A stretch of 64,000 nt of DNA, taken from Novosphingobium sp. KA1 (GTDB taxonomy: Bacteria; Pseudomonadota; Alphaproteobacteria; Sphingomonadales; Sphingomonadaceae). Every line of letters starts with the position of its first letter. The first letter of the stretch is position 1. The stretch lies in assembly GCF_017309955.1 (NCBI RefSeq), contig NZ_CP021248.1, forward strand, positions 62,001-126,000. The letters are read 5' to 3'. The notes beneath the pieces were generated by a model that worked only from the letters and a program-made list of their open reading frames with translations, was not told the origin of the DNA and made no database searches. Of this stretch, positions 35,162-47,379 are shown piece after piece. Position numbers and translations under genes: made by a program.

Positions 35162-36520
35162 ATGTACGAACGCCTCATGCACCGGGTCTCGACCGCCGTG
35201 GTCGATGACGTCGAAACCGGCGAGTTCCGCTGCCGCCGGGACGTCTTCACCGATCCGGCGCTGTTCGAACTGGAAATGAAGTACATCTTCGAAAGCAACT
35301 GGGTCTATCTGGCCCACGAAAGCCAGCTGCCGAACAAGAACGATTACTTCACGACGTTCATCGGGCGCACGCCCGTGATCCTGACCCGTGCCAAGGACGG
35401 CGCGATCAACGGCGTGATCAATGCCTGCGCACATCGCGGCGCCAAGCTGTGCCGCCGCAAGCGGGGCAACCAGCCGCTGTTCGTCTGCCCGTTCCACGGC
35501 TGGAGCTTCAAGCCCGACGGCAAGCTGCTGCGCGCCAAGGATGCCAGCACCGGCGCCTATCCGGAAAGCTTCGACCACGAAGGCTCGCACGATCTGACGC
35601 GCCTGCGCGTCGAGAGCTATCGCGGCTTCGTGTTCGGATCGCTGAACCACGATGTGCTGCCGCTCGAACAGCATCTGGGCGAGGCGAAAGTCATCATCGA
35701 CCAGATGGTCGATCAGGCGCCCGAGGGGCTGGAAGTGCTCTCCGGCAATTCCACCTACACTTTCGACGGCAACTGGAAGATGCAGATGGAGAACGGCTGC
35801 GACGGTTATCACGTCAGCTCCGTTCACGAGAACTACCAGTCCACCATGGGCCGCCGCGCCGAAGGCGGCACCAAGGCGGTGGATGCCAACGGCTGGTCCA
35901 AGGCGCCCGCCAGCGGCGTCTATGGCTTCGAACATGGCCACATCCTGCTCTGGACGCAGGTGATCAATCCCGAAGTGCGGCCCATCTGGAACCACAAGCC
36001 GGAACTGGACGCGCGGCTGGGTGAGGAGCGGGCCAAGTTCATCATCGAGCAGACGCGCAATCTGGCGCTCTATCCCAACGTGTTCCTGATGGACCAGTTC
36101 TCCACGCAGATCCGCGTCGTCCGCCCGATCGACGTGCACACCACCGAAGTGACGATCTACTGCTACGCCCCCAAGGGCGAGAGCGCCGAGGACCGCGCCC
36201 ACCGCATCCGCCAGTACGAGGATTTCTTCAACGTCACCGGCATGGGCACGCCCGACGATCTGGAGGAATTCCGGTCCTGCCAGAAGGCTTACGAAGGCGC
36301 GGGCGAGCTGTGGAACGACCTCAGCCGCGGGGCCAGGCGCTGGATCCACGGGCCGGACGCCAATGCTGCCGCGATGGGCATGAACCCGCTGCTCTCCAGC
36401 GAGCGCAGCGAGGACGAGGGCCTCTTCGTGCGCCAGCACGAGTTCTGGGCGCAGATCATGCTGGACGGTCTGGCGAAGGACGCGGCCAATCAGCCGCCGA
36501 TGATGGAGGCGGCGGAATGA
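35162..36520 (+). CDS. benA: Benzoate 1,2-dioxygenase large (alpha) subunit
   Basis: This 452-residue oxygenase subunit has a Rieske [2Fe-2S] domain with C89-x-H91 (NACAHRG) and C109-x2-H112 (CPFHGW). A catalytic domain follows with the mononuclear iron site in NGCDGYHVSSVHENY (about 211-226). It dihydroxylates benzoate to the cis-1,2-diol. Length and motifs match BenA/XylX rather than naphthalene-type enzymes. benB overlaps by four bases (ATGA). The usual reductase gene benC does not follow. Anthranilate is another substrate in this family, but benD in the same operon points to benzoate. Confidence 0.93.
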   Translation: MYERLMHRVSTAVVDDVETGEFRCRRDVFTDPALFELEMKYIFESNWVYLAHESQLPNKNDYFTTFIGRTPVILTRAKDGAINGVINACAHRGAKLCRRKRGNQPLFVCPFHGWSFKPDGKLLRAKDASTGAYPESFDHEGSHDLTRLRVESYRGFVFGSLNHDVLPLEQHLGEAKVIIDQMVDQAPEGLEVLSGNSTYTFDGNWKMQMENGCDGYHVSSVHENYQSTMGRRAEGGTKAVDANGWSKAPASGVYGFEHGHILLWTQVINPEVRPIWNHKPELDARLGEERAKFIIEQTRNLALYPNVFLMDQFSTQIRVVRPIDVHTTEVTIYCYAPKGESAEDRAHRIRQYEDFFNVTGMGTPDDLEEFRSCQKAYEGAGELWNDLSRGARRWIHGPDANAAAMGMNPLLSSERSEDEGLFVRQHEFWAQIMLDGLAKDAANQPPMMEAAE

Positions 36521-37029
36521 GCACGCTCGACATGACTCGTGAAACGCTGTCCTACCGCGAGATTTGCGCCTTCCTCTACCGCGAAGCGCGGCTGCTGGAC
36601 GATCGCCGGTTCGACGAATGGCTGGAATGCTATGCCGAAAGCGCCGAATACTGGATGCCCGCGTGGACCGACGACGATGAACTCTGCACCGACCCGCAGA
36701 CCGAAATCTCGCTCATCTACTACGCCAACCGCAAGGGGCTGGAAGACCGCGTCTACCGCCTGAACACGGAACGCTCCTCCGCCTCGACCCCGGAACCGCG
36801 CTCGGCGCACTTCATCGCCAATGTCGAAGTGCTGGAGAGCCGCGAGGGACAGGTGGACCTGCGCTACAACTGGCACACGCTGAGCCACCGCTACCAGCAG
36901 ACGCAGCAGTTCTTCGGAACCACGTTCCTGACGCTGGACACCTCTGGCGATGCGCCCACGATCCTGAAGAAGAAGATCGTCCTGAAGGACGACTACATTC
37001 ATCAGGTCATCGACATCTACCACGTGTGA
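36517..37029 (+). CDS. benB: Benzoate 1,2-dioxygenase small (beta) subunit
   Basis: This 170-residue protein has the NTF2-like beta-subunit fold, with LLDDRRFDEWLECYAESAEYWMPAW and the C-terminal ILKKKIVLKDDYIHQVIDIYHV. It supports the alpha3beta3 oxygenase. The start ATG overlaps the benA stop codon. The next gene is benD; there is no reductase gene between them, whereas in known ben operons benC occupies this position. Confidence 0.94.
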   Translation: MSTLDMTRETLSYREICAFLYREARLLDDRRFDEWLECYAESAEYWMPAWTDDDELCTDPQTEISLIYYANRKGLEDRVYRLNTERSSASTPEPRSAHFIANVEVLESREGQVDLRYNWHTLSHRYQQTQQFFGTTFLTLDTSGDAPTILKKKIVLKDDYIHQVIDIYHV

Positions 37030-37039
37030 GGAGGTGCCG

Positions 37040-37825
37040 GTGATCTTCAAGGCACGTTTCGCAGGCAAGGTCATGGTCGTGACCGGCGCGGCGCAGGGCA
37101 TCGGGGCCGGTGTCGCCAGTCGCGCCGCCGCCGAAGGGGCCAGCGTGGTGCTGGTGGACCGCGCCGAATTCGTGACCGAGGTGGAGCAGGCCATCGTCGC
37201 GGCGGGCGGAAAAGCGGTTTCCGTCTGCTGCGACCTTGAGACCTACGAAGGCGCGGCCATGGCGATGGTCAAGGCGGTAGAGGCGTTCGGGCGGATCGAC
37301 ATTCTCGTCAACAATGTCGGCGGCGCGATCCGCATGCGGCCTTATGCCGAGTTCGAGCCCGCGCAGATCGATGCGGAAATCCGCCGCTCGCTGATGCCCA
37401 CGCTCTACTGCTGCCATGCGGTGCTGCCGGCCATGCTGGGGCAGGGGGCTGGAACGATCGTCAACCTCTCGTCCAACGCCACGCGCGGTATTCGCCGGGT
37501 GCCCTATTCGGCGGCCAAGGGCGGGATCAACGGCCTGACCCAGAGCCTTGCCATGGAATATGCGGAAAGCGGCATTCGTGTCGTCGCGACGGCACCGGGC
37601 GGCACGAGCGCTCCCCCCCGCCGTGTCGCCCGCAACGCCGAAGGCGACAACGCGCAGGAGCAGGCATGGATGGCGGAAGCGGTGGAGCAGGTGACCTCCT
37701 CGGCCTTCCTGAAGCGCTACGGAACCCTTGAGGAGCAGATCGCCCCGATCCTGTTCCTCGCCTCGGACGAGGCCAGCTACGTGACCGGCACGGTGTTGCC
37801 CGTCGCGGGTGGCGATCTCGGCTAA
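37040..37825 (+). CDS. benD: Benzoate cis-diol dehydrogenase
   Basis: This SDR of 261 residues oxidises and decarboxylates 1,6-dihydroxycyclohexa-2,4-diene-1-carboxylate to catechol. It has the NAD-binding TGAAQGIGAG (about 15-24), NNVGGA and the catalytic Tyr-x3-Lys in VPYSAAKGG. The APGGTSAPPRRV segment after the active site is typical of BenD/XylL. GTG 37040 is chosen because GAGGAG lies six bases upstream; the GTG at 37034 directly abuts that site. Its stop is 13 bases before pcaI. Confidence 0.93.
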   Translation: MIFKARFAGKVMVVTGAAQGIGAGVASRAAAEGASVVLVDRAEFVTEVEQAIVAAGGKAVSVCCDLETYEGAAMAMVKAVEAFGRIDILVNNVGGAIRMRPYAEFEPAQIDAEIRRSLMPTLYCCHAVLPAMLGQGAGTIVNLSSNATRGIRRVPYSAAKGGINGLTQSLAMEYAESGIRVVATAPGGTSAPPRRVARNAEGDNAQEQAWMAEAVEQVTSSAFLKRYGTLEEQIAPILFLASDEASYVTGTVLPVAGGDLG

Positions 37826-37838
37826 ACGGAGACACGCG

Positions 37839-38546
37839 ATGTCCAAGATTTACGAAAGCCCCCGGGTCGCACTGGAAGGACTGCTGTTCGACGGCATGAC
37901 GATCATGTCGGGCGGTTTCGGCCTCTCCGGCAATCCCGAAAGCCTGATCCCCGAGATCCGCGCAGCGGGCGTGAAGGACCTGACCGTCATTTCCAACAAT
38001 GCCGGCGCGGACGGGTTCGGCCTGTGGATGCTGCTGGAAAGCCGGCAGGTGCGCAAGATGATCTCCTCCTACGTGGGCGAGAACAAGCTGTTCGAGAGCC
38101 AGTATCTCTCGGGCGAACTCGAGCTGGAACTGAACCCGCAGGGCACGCTGGCCGAGCGCATTCGCGCGGGCGGCGCGGGCATTCCGGCGTTCTACACCAG
38201 GACCGGCGTCGGCACCGTGGTCGCCGAAGGCAAGCCGGTGGAGGTGTTCGAGGGCGAGGAATACGTGCGCGAAACCTGGCTGCGCGCGGACCTGTCGATC
38301 ATCAAGGCCTGGCGCGCGGACGAGGAGGGCAACCTGATGTTCCGCAAGACCGCGCGCAACTTCAACCCGAACATGGCGACGGCGGGCAAGGTCACCGTTG
38401 CCGAAGTGGAAGAGATTGTGCCCGCCGGCACCTTCGATCCCGACGGCATCCACACGCCCGGCATCTATGTCGACCGCGTGGTGCTCTCCACCATCAACGA
38501 GAAGCGCATCGAGAAGCGCACCGTCCGCGAGAGGGAAACCGCATAA
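37839..38546 (+). CDS. pcaI: 3-oxoadipate CoA-transferase subunit A
   Basis: This 235-residue class I CoA-transferase alpha subunit has the glycine-rich [12 protein letters not shown] loop and [38 protein letters not shown] segment features (key words: [18 protein letters not shown]). It moves CoA from succinyl-CoA to 3-oxoadipate together with pcaJ. GGAGACACGCG precedes ATG 37839. Its stop TAA overlaps the pcaJ start by one base, which should keep subunit output equal. Confidence 0.94.
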   Translation: MSKIYESPRVALEGLLFDGMTIMSGGFGLSGNPESLIPEIRAAGVKDLTVISNNAGADGFGLWMLLESRQVRKMISSYVGENKLFESQYLSGELELELNPQGTLAERIRAGGAGIPAFYTRTGVGTVVAEGKPVEVFEGEEYVRETWLRADLSIIKAWRADEEGNLMFRKTARNFNPNMATAGKVTVAEVEEIVPAGTFDPDGIHTPGIYVDRVVLSTINEKRIEKRTVRERETA

Positions 38547-39214
38547 TGGCCCAGGAAACAAAGGGCTGGACCCGCGATGAAATGGCCGCCCGCGCCGCAA
38601 GGGAACTGCGCGACGGGTACTATGTGAACCTCGGCATCGGCATCCCCACCTTGGTCGCGAACCACGTGCCGGAAGGCATCAAGGTCACGCTGCAGAGCGA
38701 GAACGGCATGCTCGGCATCGGTCCGTTCCCGTATGACGAGGATGTCGATCCCGACCTGATCAACGCCGGCAAGCAGACGATCACCGCGCTGCCCACCAGC
38801 AGCTTCTTCTCCAGCGCGGACAGCTTCGCGATGATCCGCGGCGGTCATATCGACATGGCCGTGCTGGGCGCGATGGAAGTTTCGGCCGACGGCGACCTCG
38901 CCAACTGGACCATACCCGGCAAGATGGTGAAGGGCATGGGCGGGGCGATGGACCTTGTCGCCGGGGTGAAGAAAGTGATCGTGGTGATGGATCATGTGTC
39001 CAGGCACGGCGATCCCAAGATCCTGCCCGCCTGCACCCTGCCGCTGACCGGCAAGCGCGTGGTGGACATGATCGTCAGTGATCTGGCCGTCTTCGCCATC
39101 GACCGCAGGGCAGGCGGGCTGACGCTGGTGGAACTGGCCCCCGGTGTGAGCCTTGAGGAAGTCACCGCCAAGACCGGCGCCGCGTTCGTTTCCGCGCTGG
39201 AAGAGGCGCTCTGA
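38546..39214 (+). CDS. pcaJ: 3-oxoadipate CoA-transferase subunit B
   Basis: This 222-residue beta subunit carries the catalytic glutamate E52 in the family motif SENG ([12 protein letters not shown]). It also has the [23 protein letters not shown] segment features (key words: GGHID, GAMEV). It forms 3-oxoadipyl-CoA with pcaI. The gene overlaps pcaI by one base and pcaD by one base, consistent with tight translational coupling along the operon. Confidence 0.95.
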   Translation: MAQETKGWTRDEMAARAARELRDGYYVNLGIGIPTLVANHVPEGIKVTLQSENGMLGIGPFPYDEDVDPDLINAGKQTITALPTSSFFSSADSFAMIRGGHIDMAVLGAMEVSADGDLANWTIPGKMVKGMGGAMDLVAGVKKVIVVMDHVSRHGDPKILPACTLPLTGKRVVDMIVSDLAVFAIDRRAGGLTLVELAPGVSLEEVTAKTGAAFVSALEEAL

Positions 39215-39981
39215 TGTTCACCAGCGTTCCCGGTGCGCGGCTCTACTGGAAGCTGGAGGGGCGCGAGGGCGCCCCTGCGCTGGTGCTGCTCAATTCCATC
39301 GGCACCGACATGGACTTGTGGGACCCGGTACTGCCGCTGCTGCGCGCGCGCTTCCGGCTGCTGCGCATCGACACGCGCGGCCACGGGGCATCGAGCGCCG
39401 AACCCGGCGACTTCTCGATGCAAGTGCTGGCGCGCGATGTTCTGGCGGCGGCGCACGGTGCCGGGATCGATCGGTTCGCTCTCGCCGGCGTGTCGCTGGG
39501 CGGCATGATCGGCATGGAACTGGCGCTGGCCCGTCCTCGGCAGGTGGAAAAGCTGGCGCTGGTCTGCACCTCGGCGACGATGGATGCGGCCGCGTGGAAC
39601 GAGCGCATCGCCAAAGTACGCGGGGAAGGCATGGCGGCCATTGCCGACCTCGCCATGGGCCGCTTCCTTTCGCAAGCCGCCGAGCCTGCCGTCTACCAGA
39701 CCGTGCGCCGCCAGCTCCTGACCATGGACCCGCAAGGCTATGCCGGTTGCGCCGCGGCGATCCGCGACATGGAGCTTGAGAACCGCATTTCCGGCATCGC
39801 CTGCCCGGTGCTGGTCGTCACCGGCACCCGCGACACCTCCACGCCGCTGGAAGGGCACGGCGAGCATCTCCTCGCCCGCATCCCCGGCGCCGCCCATGCC
39901 GCGCTGGAAGCGGCCCATCTCGCCCCGCTCGAAGCCCCCGAGGCGCTGGCCGCCGCGCTTGTTTCCTTCCTCGAAAGCTGA
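39214..39981 (+). CDS. pcaD: 3-oxoadipate enol-lactonase
   Basis: This 255-residue alpha/beta hydrolase has nucleophile S94 in VSLGGM, an oxyanion region near LLNSIGTD, and a C-terminal His in AAHLAPLEAPE. It hydrolyses 3-oxoadipate enol-lactone to 3-oxoadipate, the step between catC and pcaIJ. Its ATG overlaps the pcaJ stop by one base. The FGYR-like substrate pocket and genomic setting favour this over a generic hydrolase. Confidence 0.92.
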   Translation: MFTSVPGARLYWKLEGREGAPALVLLNSIGTDMDLWDPVLPLLRARFRLLRIDTRGHGASSAEPGDFSMQVLARDVLAAAHGAGIDRFALAGVSLGGMIGMELALARPRQVEKLALVCTSATMDAAAWNERIAKVRGEGMAAIADLAMGRFLSQAAEPAVYQTVRRQLLTMDPQGYAGCAAAIRDMELENRISGIACPVLVVTGTRDTSTPLEGHGEHLLARIPGAAHAALEAAHLAPLEAPEALAAALVSFLES

Positions 39982-39985
39982 TCCC

Positions 39986-41188
39986 GTGACCCAGGCCTTC
40001 ATCTGCGACGCCGTCCGCACCCCCATCGGCAAGCTCAATGGCTCGCTGGCCTCCGTCCGCGCCGACGACCTTGCCGCCCTGCCGCTTAAGGCGCTGATGG
40101 AGCGCAATAGGCAGGCGGACTGGTCCCGGCTCGACGACGTGATCCTCGGCTGTGCCAATCAGGCGGGCGAGGACAACCGCAATGTCGCGCGCATGGCCGT
40201 GCTGCTGGCGGGCATGGGCGAAGGCGTGCCGGGGGTCACCGTCAATCGCCTCTGTTCCTCGGGGCTGAACGCCCTGGGCATGGCGGCACAGGCGATCCGC
40301 AGCGGCGACGCCGACTTCCTGATTGCGGGCGGCGCGGAAAGCATGACCCGCGCGCCTTATGTCATGGGCAAGGCGGACAGCGCCTTCGGACGCGGCCAGA
40401 AGCTCGAGGACACGACGCTGGGCTGGCGTTTCGTCAACCCGGCGATGAAGGCGGCCTACGGCGTCGATACGATGCCGCAGACCGGCGAGAACGTCGCCGA
40501 ACAGTGGCGCGTAAGCCGCGAGGAACAGGACCGCTTCGCCTTGGCCAGCCAGGAAAAGGCAGCAGCAGCCCAGGCCAGCGGACGCTTCGCCGCAGAGATC
40601 GTTCCGGTCGCGATCCCGCAAAAGAAGGGCGATCCGGTCCTCTTCGCCGCTGACGAGCATTTGCGCGCGACCAGCCTTGAGGCGCTGGCGAAACTGAAGC
40701 CGGTCGTGAAAGCGGACGGCACGGTGACGGCGGGCAATGCCTCGGGCCTCAACGACGGCGCGGCGGCCATGCTGGTCGCCAGCGAGGAGGCGGCCAAGCG
40801 CCACGGCCTCACGCCCCGCGCCCGCGTGATCGGCATGGCGGCAGCGGGTATCGCCCCGCGGGTGATGGGCGCAGGACCGATCGAGGCGGCGCGCAAGGTG
40901 CTGGCCCGCAGTGGGCTCACCGTCGAGCAGCTCGACGTCATCGAACTCAACGAGGCGTTCGCCAGCCAGGCCATCGCCACCTTGCGCGATCTCGGGATCG
41001 ATCCCGCCGACCCGCGCGTGAACCCCAACGGCGGCGCCATTGCCCTCGGCCATCCGCTCGGCATGTCGGGCGCGCGCATCGCGATGTCGGCGGTCGAGGA
41101 ACTGCATCGCACCGGCGGCCGCCACGCGCTGGCCTTCATGTGCATCGGCGTCGGGCAGGGGCTTGCCGTGCTGATGGAGCGTGTGTGA
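39986..41188 (+). CDS. pcaF: 3-oxoadipyl-CoA thiolase
   Basis: This 400-residue thiolase has nucleophile C90 ([12 protein letters not shown]), the [12 protein letters not shown] histidine motif and the second cysteine in MCIGVGQG. It cleaves 3-oxoadipyl-CoA to succinyl-CoA and acetyl-CoA. GTG 39986, five bases after the pcaD stop, gives exactly the length usual for PcaF. The following flavoprotein gene overlaps its stop by one base. Confidence 0.95.
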   Translation: MTQAFICDAVRTPIGKLNGSLASVRADDLAALPLKALMERNRQADWSRLDDVILGCANQAGEDNRNVARMAVLLAGMGEGVPGVTVNRLCSSGLNALGMAAQAIRSGDADFLIAGGAESMTRAPYVMGKADSAFGRGQKLEDTTLGWRFVNPAMKAAYGVDTMPQTGENVAEQWRVSREEQDRFALASQEKAAAAQASGRFAAEIVPVAIPQKKGDPVLFAADEHLRATSLEALAKLKPVVKADGTVTAGNASGLNDGAAAMLVASEEAAKRHGLTPRARVIGMAAAGIAPRVMGAGPIEAARKVLARSGLTVEQLDVIELNEAFASQAIATLRDLGIDPADPRVNPNGGAIALGHPLGMSGARIAMSAVEELHRTGGRHALAFMCIGVGQGLAVLMERV

Positions 41189-42411
41189 TGTCTGACGTCG
41201 TTATCGTGGGAGCGGGCCACGGCGGGGCGCAATGCGCCATCGCCTTGCGTCAGAACGGCTTCCAAGGGACCGTGACCGTCATCGGCCGCGAGCCGGAATA
41301 CCCTTACGAGCGGCCGCCGCTCTCCAAGGAATACTTCGCGCGGGAAAAGGCCTTCGACCGGCTCTACATCCGCCCGCCGACGTTCTGGGCGGAGAAGGAT
41401 ATTGCCTTCATGCTCGGCACCGAAGTCACCAAGGTCGATGCCGAGGCGCATGAACTGACGCTCTCGAACGGTGAAATCCATCGCTACGGCACGCTGGTCT
41501 GGGCGACCGGCGGCGATCCGCGCCGCCTCTCCTGCCCAGGCGCCGCGCTTGCCGGAGTCCATGCGGTCCGCACCCGCCAGGATTGCGACACCCTGATGGC
41601 CGAAGTCGATGCCGGCACGAAAAACGTGGTCGTGATCGGCGGCGGCTATATCGGCCTTGAGGCGGCGGCGGTGCTCTCGAAGCTGGGGCTCGACGTCACC
41701 CTGCTGGAAGCGCTGCCGCGCGTGCTGGCCCGCGTGGCGGGCGAGGAACTCTCGGCATTCTATCAGGCGGAACACCGGGGCCGCGGCGTCGATCTGCGTA
41801 CCGGGGTTGCCGTGGAATGCCTCGAAGGCGACGGTCACAAAGTCACTGGCGTGAAGCTGGCGGACGGTGCAGTGCTACCCGCCGATGCGGTGATTGTGGG
41901 GATCGGCATTGTCCCGGCGGTCGCGCCGCTGATCGAGGCCGGTGCGGCAGGGGCCAATGGGGTGGAGGTGGACGAATATTGCCTGACCTCGCTGCCCGAC
42001 ATCTATGCCATCGGCGACTGCGCGGCTTTCGCCTGCGACTTTGCCGGCGGCACGGTGATGCGGGTGGAATCGGTGCAGAACGCCAATGACATGGGCACTT
42101 GTGTCGCCAAGGCGATCTGCGGAGACAAAAAGCCCTACAAGGCCTTCCCATGGTTCTGGTCCAACCAGTACGATCTCAAGCTGCAGACCGCGGGCATCAA
42201 TATCGGCTTCGACCAGACGGTGATCCGCGGCAACGCTGAGGATCGCAGCTTCTCGGTGGTCTACCTCAAGGAAGGCAAAGTCCTCGCGCTCGACTGCGTG
42301 AACAGGGTCAAGGACTACGTTCAGGGCCGCAAGCTGGTCGAGGCAGCGGCCAGGCCCGACCCTGCGGCACTGGCGGTCAAGGAGCGGCCGCTCAAGGACC
42401 TGCTGCTGTGA
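41188..42411 (+). CDS. FAD-dependent ferredoxin/rubredoxin reductase, possible BenAB electron donor
   Basis: This 407-residue flavoprotein has a first dinucleotide motif [11 protein letters not shown] (residues 5-15), [11 protein letters not shown], a second NAD-binding [13 protein letters not shown] near residue 155 and the FAD motif [11 protein letters not shown]. These define the ferredoxin-NAD reductase family used with ring-hydroxylating dioxygenases and P450s. It has no [2Fe-2S] domain, so it cannot replace BenC alone and would need a ferredoxin. Its start overlaps the pcaF stop by one base, making it the last gene of the ben operon. Electron supply to BenAB is inferred; no ferredoxin gene is visible in the window. 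Confidence 0.82.
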   Translation: MSDVVIVGAGHGGAQCAIALRQNGFQGTVTVIGREPEYPYERPPLSKEYFAREKAFDRLYIRPPTFWAEKDIAFMLGTEVTKVDAEAHELTLSNGEIHRYGTLVWATGGDPRRLSCPGAALAGVHAVRTRQDCDTLMAEVDAGTKNVVVIGGGYIGLEAAAVLSKLGLDVTLLEALPRVLARVAGEELSAFYQAEHRGRGVDLRTGVAVECLEGDGHKVTGVKLADGAVLPADAVIVGIGIVPAVAPLIEAGAAGANGVEVDEYCLTSLPDIYAIGDCAAFACDFAGGTVMRVESVQNANDMGTCVAKAICGDKKPYKAFPWFWSNQYDLKLQTAGINIGFDQTVIRGNAEDRSFSVVYLKEGKVLALDCVNRVKDYVQGRKLVEAAARPDPAALAVKERPLKDLLL

Positions 42412-42456
42412 CCTGTCGCGGATTTGGCCGGGCGGCACCAGCCCACGTCCCCACGC

Positions 42457-42491
42457 GCCCCCCCCGGAACCTGCCGGTCGCGCGCGGGGGC
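42457..42491. terminator. Possible bidirectional terminator between convergent operons
   Basis: GCCCCC at 42457-42462 can pair with GGGGGC at 42486-42491, between the ends of the benzoate operon and of the acyl-CoA operon. No U-run is present. Confidence 0.35.
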
Positions 42492-42502
42492 TTCGATCAT
42501 CG

Positions 42503-43627
42503 TCACAGGGTACGGGCAATGACCATGCGCTGGATGTCGGAGGTGCCTTCGTAGATCTGGCAGACGCGAACGTCGCGGTAGATCTTGGCCACGCCGAATT
42601 CCTCGAGATAGCCGTAGCCGCCCAGGGTCTGGATAGCGCCGGAAACAACGATTTCAGCGGTTTCGGAAGCGAAGAGCTTGGCCATCGAGGCCTGTGCCAG
42701 CGCCGCCGCTCCGGCATCTCGCAGGGCCGCGGCGCAAAGCACAAGCTGGCGGGCGGCTTCCAGCCGTGTCGCAAGATCGGCCAGCCTGAAACCGACGGCC
42801 TGATGCTCGATGATCCTGCGTCCCATCGAGACCCGATCCTTTGCATAGGCCACGGCGATTTCAAGCGCGGTTTGCGCCATGCCGATGCACTGCGCGGCGA
42901 TGCCGATCCGGCCGGTCTCGAGGTTGGCAAGGGCGATGCGGTAGCCTTGACCGACCTCGCCCAGCACCAGGTCATCCTCGACAAAGAGGTTCTCGAAGCG
43001 CAGCGCGCAGGTATCCGAGGCCCCCTGGCCGAGCTTGTGCTCGACCTTGTCGACGATGTAGCCTTCCCGGTCGGTGGGGACGAGAAAGGCCGTCATGCCC
43101 TTCTTTCCCGCCCCTGGATCGGTTACGGCGATGACCATGGCAAGGCCGGCGATCCTGCCGGAGGTGATGAACTGCTTCGCGCCGTCCAACCTCCAGCCGC
43201 CGTCCACTCTGGTCGCCCGGGTGCGGATTGCCGAGGCATCGGAGCCGGCACCGGTTTCCGTGAGCGCGAAGGCACCGATGCAGCGGCCGGCGATCAGGTC
43301 GGGCAGGAACCTGGCCTTCTGCGCTTCGGTTCCGTCCTTCAGCAGGCCTGCGACCATGATCGAGTTCTGGATCGATACGATGGTCGAAAGCCCGCCGTCG
43401 GCCGCGGCGATCTCGATCAGGGCCAGGGCATAGGAGACATAGTCGCTTTCCGCACCCCCGAACTCTTCCGGTGCAACCATGCCCAGCAGGCCAAGTTCGG
43501 CCACGCTCTCGAAGACCCACGGTTCGTAGCCGCCTTGCTGCTCGAAGCGATGGGACAGCGGGCGAATGCGCTCCTGCGCGAACTTGCGGACCATGTCGCG
43601 GACCGCGATCTGGGTATCGGAAAGCAT
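42503..43627 (-). CDS. Acyl-CoA dehydrogenase
   Basis: This 374-residue flavoenzyme has the standard three-domain fold. CIGAFALTETGAGSDASAIRTRA is the first signature (key words: ALTETGAGSDAS). TLGGYGYLEEF and DVRVCQIYEGTSDIQRMVIAR form the C-terminal signature. It introduces the trans-2 double bond in acyl-CoA. ATG 43627 follows GGAGACCGAGCC. It is the last gene of an eight-gene operon with two hydratases, a thiolase and a dehydrogenase. The length and signatures resemble short- or branched-chain enzymes; chain length is not predictable. Confidence 0.92.
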   Translation of the reverse strand: MLSDTQIAVRDMVRKFAQERIRPLSHRFEQQGGYEPWVFESVAELGLLGMVAPEEFGGAESDYVSYALALIEIAAADGGLSTIVSIQNSIMVAGLLKDGTEAQKARFLPDLIAGRCIGAFALTETGAGSDASAIRTRATRVDGGWRLDGAKQFITSGRIAGLAMVIAVTDPGAGKKGMTAFLVPTDREGYIVDKVEHKLGQGASDTCALRFENLFVEDDLVLGEVGQGYRIALANLETGRIGIAAQCIGMAQTALEIAVAYAKDRVSMGRRIIEHQAVGFRLADLATRLEAARQLVLCAAALRDAGAAALAQASMAKLFASETAEIVVSGAIQTLGGYGYLEEFGVAKIYRDVRVCQIYEGTSDIQRMVIARTL

Positions 43628-43665
43628 GGCTCGGTCTCCGGTGAATGGGAATTTGTCCACGCCGA

Positions 43666-46588
<2,923 letters not shown>

Positions 46589-46590
46589 GT

Positions 46591-47379
46591 TCAGACTCCT
46601 TTGAAATTCGCAGGCCGCTTGTCGAAATAGGCGGCAAGGCCCTCGCGGCATTCCGGGGCGGCGCCCGAACGGGTGATCGCGGCGACTTCCCGCTCCAGTT
46701 GCGCCTCCAGGCCCGTCTCGAGGCTCTGGCGCAGCAGCGCCCGCGCTGCGCCAAGCGCGCCGATTGCGGCCTCGGCCAGCCGCGCCGCGAGCGCATCGCC
46801 CTCGGCGGCCAGCGCCTCGTCGTCGACGGTGCGGGTGACCATGCCGATGGCTTCAGCCTCGTCTGCCTTGATGCGGCGGTTGGTGAGGATGATCTCCTGC
46901 GCCTTGCGCAGCCCGACGAGGCGCGGCAGCCACCAGCTCATGCCGCCGTCCGGCGTCAGGCCAAGCGATCCATAGGCTGCCGTGAAGTGCGCCGATCGGG
47001 CGCAGAGCACCACGTCGCCGCCGATCGCGAGGCTGAGGCCGGCTCCCGCCGCCGGGCCGTTGACCAGCACCAACAGCGGCTTGGCCATGCGTGCAAGGCG
47101 GGTGAGCGCCATGTGCAGCGTGCCCGCAAGCTCGCTCAGCAGCGCGTCGACATGCTCGCCCGAGGACTTGAACAGGGAAACATCGCCGCCTGCGCAGAAC
47201 AGCCGTCCGGCGCCCGTCAGGACCACGCAGCGGATCTGCGCATCGGTTTCGCAGCGAATGGCGATCTCGGCCAGTGCGCGGGCCATGGCAAGATCGATGG
47301 CGTTGCCCGCCTCGGGCCGGTTGAGCGTGACGCGGGCGATGCCTTCGGTCACATCGAAAAGGACGGGGGCTTCGCTCAC
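46591..47379 (-). CDS. Enoyl-CoA hydratase/isomerase family protein
   Basis: This 262-residue crotonase has the oxyanion segments RLFCAGGDVSLF (about 65-76) and NGPAAGAGLSLAIGGD (about 108-123). The sequence LTPDGGMSWWLPRLVG places it near PaaG/isomerase-type members, which often have altered acid-base residues. It starts at GTG 47379, overlapping the phosphotransferase stop (GTGA). It probably acts after the upstream phosphotransferase and acyl-CoA dehydrogenase in the same pathway. Confidence 0.88.
   Translation of the reverse strand: MSEAPVLFDVTEGIARVTLNRPEAGNAIDLAMARALAEIAIRCETDAQIRCVVLTGAGRLFCAGGDVSLFKSSGEHVDALLSELAGTLHMALTRLARMAKPLLVLVNGPAAGAGLSLAIGGDVVLCARSAHFTAAYGSLGLTPDGGMSWWLPRLVGLRKAQEIILTNRRIKADEAEAIGMVTRTVDDEALAAEGDALAARLAEAAIGALGAARALLRQSLETGLEAQLEREVAAITRSGAAPECREGLAAYFDKRPANFKGV

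Noticed and set aside
41188..42411. Treating the flavoprotein as BenC
   Set aside because: BenC has an N-terminal plant-type [2Fe-2S] domain and FNR fold; this protein has two glutathione-reductase-type dinucleotide motifs and no iron-sulfur cysteines.
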